Positions 60,549 through 64,000 of a stretch of DNA of 64,000 nucleotides are shown here, piece by piece. The stretch's first letter is position 1, and every line of letters begins with the position of its first letter. Below the pieces are notes generated by a model, which did no database searches, had not been told where the DNA came from, and was given only the letters and a program-made list of their open reading frames with translations. The translations under genes and the position numbers were made by a program. The DNA lies in assembly GCF_018122625.2 (NCBI RefSeq), contig NZ_JAGQFT020000001.1, forward strand, positions 124,001 to 188,000. The letters are read 5' to 3'. The DNA comes from Coralloluteibacterium stylophorae (GTDB taxonomy: Bacteria > Pseudomonadota > Gammaproteobacteria > Xanthomonadales > Xanthomonadaceae).

Positions 60549-61235
60549 GTGACCGCTGGCGCCATCGCGCCGCTGGTGCTGTTCGACCTCGACGGCACCT
60601 TGCTCGACACCGCTCCCGACCTCGCCGCGGCCGCCAACCGGGTCCTGGCGGAGGAGGGGCGCGCGGCGCTGCCGGAATCGACGCTGCGGCCGTTCGTGTC
60701 CAAGGGCGCGCGCGCCATGCTGGCGGTGGCGTTCCCCGAACTGGATGACGCCTCGCGCGACGCCCTGCTGCCGGCGTTCCTGCGCCACTACGGCGCGGCG
60801 CTGGTCGTGGGCACGCGTCCGTACCCGGGCATCGAGGCGGCGCTGGCCGCGATCGAGGCCGCCGGCAGCCGCTGGGGCGTGGTCACCAACAAGCCCGAGG
60901 CGCTCGCCCGCGGCGTGGTCGCCGGCATCGGCTGGGGCACGCGCTGCAGCGCGCTGGTCGGCGGCGACACGCTGCCGGTGCGCAAGCCCGATCCGGCGCC
61001 GCTGCTGCTGGCCTGCGAACGCGTGGGCGTGCCCGCAGCCGACTGCGTCTACGTCGGCGACGATGCGCGCGACGTGCTGGCGGCGCAGGCCGCGGGCATG
61101 CCGGCGGTCGCCGCGATGTGGGGCTACCACGAGGACCACGAGGATCCGCGCGCCTGGGGCGCCGAGCGCGCGGCCGCCGACGGGCGCGCGCTGCTGGAGC
61201 CGGGGATGCTGGCGTCCGCGCGGAGCCTCGCGTGA
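60549..61235 (+). CDS. gph: phosphoglycolate phosphatase (HAD family)
   Basis: HAD-superfamily phosphatase of 228 residues. Motif I is VLFDLDGTLLDTAPDLAAAANRVL (nucleophile Asp), motif II VVTNKPEAL, motif III lysine in VRKPDPAPLLL, and motif IV VYVGDDARDVLAAQAAGM. Gph removes 2-phosphoglycolate formed from damaged DNA ends; the position after ubiG is typical. GTG 60549 is chosen since GGAG stands eight nt upstream; GTG 60540 overlaps the ubiG stop but has no Shine-Dalgarno. The stop overlaps the next gene's GTG (GTGA). Confidence 0.9.
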   Translation: MTAGAIAPLVLFDLDGTLLDTAPDLAAAANRVLAEEGRAALPESTLRPFVSKGARAMLAVAFPELDDASRDALLPAFLRHYGAALVVGTRPYPGIEAALAAIEAAGSRWGVVTNKPEALARGVVAGIGWGTRCSALVGGDTLPVRKPDPAPLLLACERVGVPAADCVYVGDDARDVLAAQAAGMPAVAAMWGYHEDHEDPRAWGAERAAADGRALLEPGMLASARSLA

Positions 61236-62005
61236 GCGGCGCCCAGGCCGAGGCGCTGACCGGCTTCGTCGCCAAGTGGCATGCGCGGGAGCCGGAGATG
61301 GCGATCGCCGAAGTGTTCTGCCCGCCGCCGCTGCGCGAGCGCTACCGCGCCTGGGGCGCGCTGCTGTTCGAGCTGCGCGAGGCAGTGTTCGAGCTCAGCG
61401 ATCCACGGGTGGCGATGGGCAAGACCGGGTGGTGGGCGGAGGAACTGGTCGCGCTGGAGCAGGGCAGGGCGCGCCACCCGGTGACGCAGGCGCTCGCCGA
61501 CGCGCCGCCGGCGCGGTGGACGCCGCTCGCCGGGGTGCTGATCGAGGCGGTGCAGGGCGAGGCGCGTCCGGCCGGGCGCGATGCCGCGTTCGCCGACGTC
61601 GCGCCGCTGGCGGCGGCGCTGGCCGCGGTGGAGGCGGAGCTGTTCGGCCGTGCCGCGCCGGATCCGGACGCAGCGCGTGCCGTCGCGGCCCATCTGCTGG
61701 CGCAGCGCCTGCTGGTCGGCATGGGCGGCGACGACCGCGGTCGCGTACCGATGCACCTGCAGGCGCGGCATGGCCTGACCAGCGGCCAGCTCGTGGAGCC
61801 GGCGGGGGCGTCGGCGCGGCGGGACTGGGCCGCCGAACTCGCCGAGGCGCTACCGCGCGCCCTGCCTGCCGCACCGCTCTATCGCCGGCAGCGTCTTGCA
61901 GCCGACCGCGCCCGCCTGGCCCGCGCCCGCGCCGGCAGGCCCGATGCGGCGCCCCCGGCGCTGGGCAGCCTGTTGCGCAGCTGGCGCGCCGCCCGCGCCG
62001 GCTGA
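61232..62005 (+). CDS. degenerate squalene/phytoene synthase family protein
   Basis: Protein of 257 residues that I place, with some reserve, in the trans-isoprenyl diphosphate synthase head-to-head (squalene/phytoene synthase) family. Support comes from FVAKWHAREPEMAIAEVFCPPPLRERYRAWGALLFELREAV and TGWWAEELVALEQGRARHPVTQAL, which match the start of the fold and its WWREEL...HPV segment. The aspartate-rich DxxxD motifs needed for diphosphate/Mg binding are missing, so it is probably not a synthase. Its GTG start overlaps the gph stop by four bases, with GGAG upstream, so it is translated with ubiG-gph. Function unknown, perhaps quinone-related. Confidence 0.62.
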   Translation: MSGAQAEALTGFVAKWHAREPEMAIAEVFCPPPLRERYRAWGALLFELREAVFELSDPRVAMGKTGWWAEELVALEQGRARHPVTQALADAPPARWTPLAGVLIEAVQGEARPAGRDAAFADVAPLAAALAAVEAELFGRAAPDPDAARAVAAHLLAQRLLVGMGGDDRGRVPMHLQARHGLTSGQLVEPAGASARRDWAAELAEALPRALPAAPLYRRQRLAADRARLARARAGRPDAAPPALGSLLRSWRAARAG

Positions 62006-62015
62006 ATGCCCGCTC

Positions 62016-62032
62016 GGTGCGGCGTCCGCACC
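62016..62032. other. hairpin between convergent genes at 62005 and 62034
   Basis: GGTGCGG/CCGCACC (7-bp perfect stem, CGT loop) lies between the stops of the phytoene-synthase-like and M23 peptidase genes. No T-tract; possible weak bidirectional terminator. Confidence 0.4.
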
Positions 62033-62033
62033 C

Positions 62034-62882
62034 TCAGTCGCCGCGCTCGAGCACCAGCAGCGGATCGACGCGCACGTCGAACCAGTTCATGCCCCAGTGC
62101 AGGTGCGGCCCGGTCGCGCGCCCGGTGGCACCGACCGCGGCGAATGCCTGGCCCTGTTCGACCCGGTCGCCGACCTGCACGTCGATGCGCGAGAGGTGCA
62201 GGAAATTGGAACTGACGCCGAAGCCGTGGTCGATGACGACCGTTCCGCCGGTGAGGTAGAGGTCGGGCTCGGCGAAGGTCACCGTGCCCGCGGCAGGTGC
62301 CTTGACCGGCGTTCCGGTCGGCACCGCGATGTCCATGCCGGAATGACCGGACGGGGCGGCCTGGCCGTTGTAGACGCGGCCGCTGCCGAAGCGCCCGCTG
62401 ATGCGGCCCTCGACCGGCCAGACGAACTGCCGGGCGAAATCGGTGCGGTCGTCGTCGCGCTCGCGCGCCGCGGTGACGCGCGCCTGCTCGCGCTGGATCC
62501 TGGCCGCGATCTCCGGCGGCGGCGACACGGTCTTCGGCGGCACGCCGTCGACCCGCTCGACCGGCCAGTCGCGCGCAGCCACCCTGATGCGCTCGGTGAC
62601 CGGCGCACCTTCCGGCGGGACGACGGTGACCTCGACCGGCCCCGCCTCGTTGCGGCCCAGCCCGAACACCACGGTGCCCCAGCCGCTGACCCGCAGAGAA
62701 CGCGCTCCGTAGCGGACCTCGCTGCCGGGAGGCACGCGGCCGAACACCAGCGCGCCCTGGGACGCCTCCGCCGGGAATACGATCCGCCCGGCGTCCGCCG
62801 CGTCGTCGTCCTGTCGCGCGAGGACGGCGGACGCGGCCAGCGCCAGCAGCAGTGCCGGCAGCGGCCGGCGCCAGCGCCTCAA
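62034..62882 (-). CDS. secreted M23-family peptidase
   Basis: Periplasmic LytM/M23 zinc metallopeptidase of 282 residues that likely cuts peptidoglycan cross-links or acts as a hydrolase activator. A signal peptide (RRWRRPLPALLLALAASAVLA) opens the protein when TTG 62882 is used; this codon has GGAG eight nt upstream and overlaps the pyrC stop (TTGA). A beta-rich N-terminal domain (~30-130) precedes the peptidase domain. There the zinc site is HSGMDIAVPTGTPVKAPAAG (His, Asp) and HLHWGMN (HxH near the end), with FVWPVEGRISGRFG ahead of it. Lacks a coiled coil, unlike EnvC. Confidence 0.87.
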   Translation of the reverse strand: MRRWRRPLPALLLALAASAVLARQDDDAADAGRIVFPAEASQGALVFGRVPPGSEVRYGARSLRVSGWGTVVFGLGRNEAGPVEVTVVPPEGAPVTERIRVAARDWPVERVDGVPPKTVSPPPEIAARIQREQARVTAARERDDDRTDFARQFVWPVEGRISGRFGSGRVYNGQAAPSGHSGMDIAVPTGTPVKAPAAGTVTFAEPDLYLTGGTVVIDHGFGVSSNFLHLSRIDVQVGDRVEQGQAFAAVGATGRATGPHLHWGMNWFDVRVDPLLVLERGD

Positions 62883-64000
62883 CGTGCGAACTCCAGCCGG
62901 CGTCCGGCGGGCTCGCCCAGGAGCCTGCTGCCGTCCCACACCTGCTCGCCGTTGACGAAGGTCGCCGCCACCTGCGACCGGAAGGTGGTCCCCTCGAACG
63001 GCGACCAGCCGCACTTCGACAGCACGTCCTCACGGCGCACGGTGAACGGCGCGTCGGCATCGACCAGGACCAGGTCGGCCCAGTAGCCCTCGCGCAGGAA
63101 GCCGCGCTCGGCGACGTCGAAGAGCAGGGCGGGCGCGTGCGCGAACTTCTGCACCACGCGGGCGATGTCGAACCGACCCGCATGCACGTGCTCGAGCGCG
63201 GAGACCAGCGCGTACTGCACCAGCGGCAGGCCCGACGGCGCCTTCGTGTAGGGGTTCTGCTTCTCCTCCCAGGTGTGCGGCGCATGGTCGGTCGCCAGGA
63301 CGTCGATGACGTCGTCGGCGACCGCGCGGATCAGCGCGTCGCGGTCGGAGGCATCCTTGATCGCCGGGTTGCACTTGATCAGGTGGCCCAGGCGCGCGTA
63401 GTCGGCGCGGGCAAAGTGCAGGAAGTGCACGCAGGTCTCGGCGGTGATGCGCTTGCCCTGGATCGGGCCGGCATCGAAGAAGCGCAGCTCGTCGGCGGTG
63501 GAGATGTGCAGCACGTGCAGGCGCGTGCCGTGCTTCCTGGCCAGGCCCACCGCCAGCTCGGTCGACTTCAGGCAGGCCTCGCGCGAGCGGATGTCGGGAT
63601 GGCACTCGGCCGGGATGTCCTCGCCGTAGCGCGCAACGTACTCGCGCTGCAGGGCGTCGATCGTCGGCGTGTCCTCGCAGTGGGTGATGATCGGCGTCGG
63701 CGCGTGGCGGAAGATCCCGCCGAGCACCTCCGGATCGTCGACCAGCATGTTGCCGGTCGAGGCGCCCATGAACACCTTGATGCCCGGCGCCGTCTTCGGG
63801 TCGAGCGTGCGCACGGCCTCGAGGTTGTCGTTGCTGGCGCCGAGGTAGAAGCCGTAGTTGCCCCAGGCGCGGCCGGCGGCCATGGCGTACTTGTCGGCCA
63901 GTGCCTGCGCGTCGAGCGTGGGCGGCCGCGTGTTCGGCATGTCCATGAAACTGGTCAGTCCGCCGGCCACGGCCGCGGCCGATTCGCTGGCGACGTCGCC
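62879..64000 (-). CDS. pyrC: dihydroorotase (5' end outside window)
   Basis: Amidohydrolase that closes carbamoyl aspartate to dihydroorotate in pyrimidine synthesis. 373 codons lie inside the window and the frame continues off the right edge (GDVASESAAAVAGGLTSF precedes the first plausible internal start). Visible markers are SFMDMPNTRPPT, the lysine of GIKVFMGASTGNM (carbamylated metal-bridging Lys), ITHCED and HVLHIST (metal His), and LATDHAPHTWEEK (catalytic Asp). The N-terminal HxH lies outside. Family assignment is firm; allantoinase-like relatives are the only rival. The stop overlaps the TTG start of the M23 peptidase gene. Confidence 0.9.
   Translation of the reverse strand, partial: GDVASESAAAVAGGLTSFMDMPNTRPPTLDAQALADKYAMAAGRAWGNYGFYLGASNDNLEAVRTLDPKTAPGIKVFMGASTGNMLVDDPEVLGGIFRHAPTPIITHCEDTPTIDALQREYVARYGEDIPAECHPDIRSREACLKSTELAVGLARKHGTRLHVLHISTADELRFFDAGPIQGKRITAETCVHFLHFARADYARLGHLIKCNPAIKDASDRDALIRAVADDVIDVLATDHAPHTWEEKQNPYTKAPSGLPLVQYALVSALEHVHAGRFDIARVVQKFAHAPALLFDVAERGFLREGYWADLVLVDADAPFTVRREDVLSKCGWSPFEGTTFRSQVAATFVNGEQVWDGSRLLGEPAGRRLEFAR

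Overview
The window is chromosomal DNA from a very G+C-rich gammaproteobacterium, most likely of the Xanthomonadaceae/Lysobacteraceae (Lysobacter-, Luteimonas- or Pseudoxanthomonas-like). This rests on gene content: DbpA-type helicase, DUF1415, a FimX/Filp-like c-di-GMP receptor, the efp/epmB pair, the mtaD-ubiG-gph series, phaR/phaB, and an E. coli-type murB beside pyrD. Nearly every base is coding. I see no prophage, insertion sequence, transposase, integrase or CRISPR array, and no gene-free stretch longer than 300 bases. The longest are about 267 bp at 47047-47313 (holding a terminator) and 224 bp at 51318-51541. Long open frames antiparallel to real genes are G+C-driven shadows and are omitted.

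Layout. 1-6733: rluF (cut by the left edge), DUF1415 and dbpA on the minus strand, then an EAL protein, uup, thpR and an AlkB-type dioxygenase on the plus strand. 6815-13173: a small acidic protein, hexose-6-phosphate mutarotase converging on an alpha-glucan phosphorylase, and an M3-peptidase lipoprotein. 13272-18770: minus-strand run xseA, acetolactate-synthase-like TPP enzyme, aldehyde dehydrogenase, aldo/keto reductase. 18898-23771: ispG, a transmembrane Ser/Thr kinase preceded by a tiny coupled ORF, and a PAP2 phosphatase. 23781-31946: minus-strand pyrD-murB-EamA operon, two small DUF4190 membrane proteins around a methyltransferase, amaB, tRNA-Arg(CCU), a YigZ protein, and an ECF sigma/putative anti-sigma pair.

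32074-41974: a GAF-GAF-GGDEF-EAL protein, a BaiN-like flavoprotein, a short Gre-like factor, tex, then pirin and wrbA, and an L-2-hydroxyglutarate-oxidase-like flavoprotein. 42161-46026: a tight four-gene nucleotide-sugar operon (epimerase, RmlC-like epimerase, SAF-domain dehydrogenase, glucose-1-phosphate cytidylyltransferase) facing a DUF707 protein. 47314-54296: tRNA-Ala(CGC), rnd, a SUMF1-domain lipoprotein, phaR, phaB, gluQRS and htpX. 54375-64000: FimX-like receptor, epmB divergent from efp, the overlapping series mtaD-ubiG-gph-(degenerate phytoene synthase), a secreted M23 peptidase, and pyrC (cut by the right edge).

Most genes are housekeeping. The points most worth attention are: the sugar operon, which has the CDP-sugar entry enzyme but no recognisable 4,6-dehydratase and sits behind a GTGAC-N4-GTCAC palindrome; the Gre-like factor with a coiled coil about 20 residues short; the SUMF1 lipoprotein without the formylglycine-forming cysteines; a sigma-32-like promoter before htpX; the TPP enzyme/dehydrogenase/reductase operon; and the tiny ORF coupled to the kinase. 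I did not find a clearly new multigene system; the sugar operon is the closest candidate.
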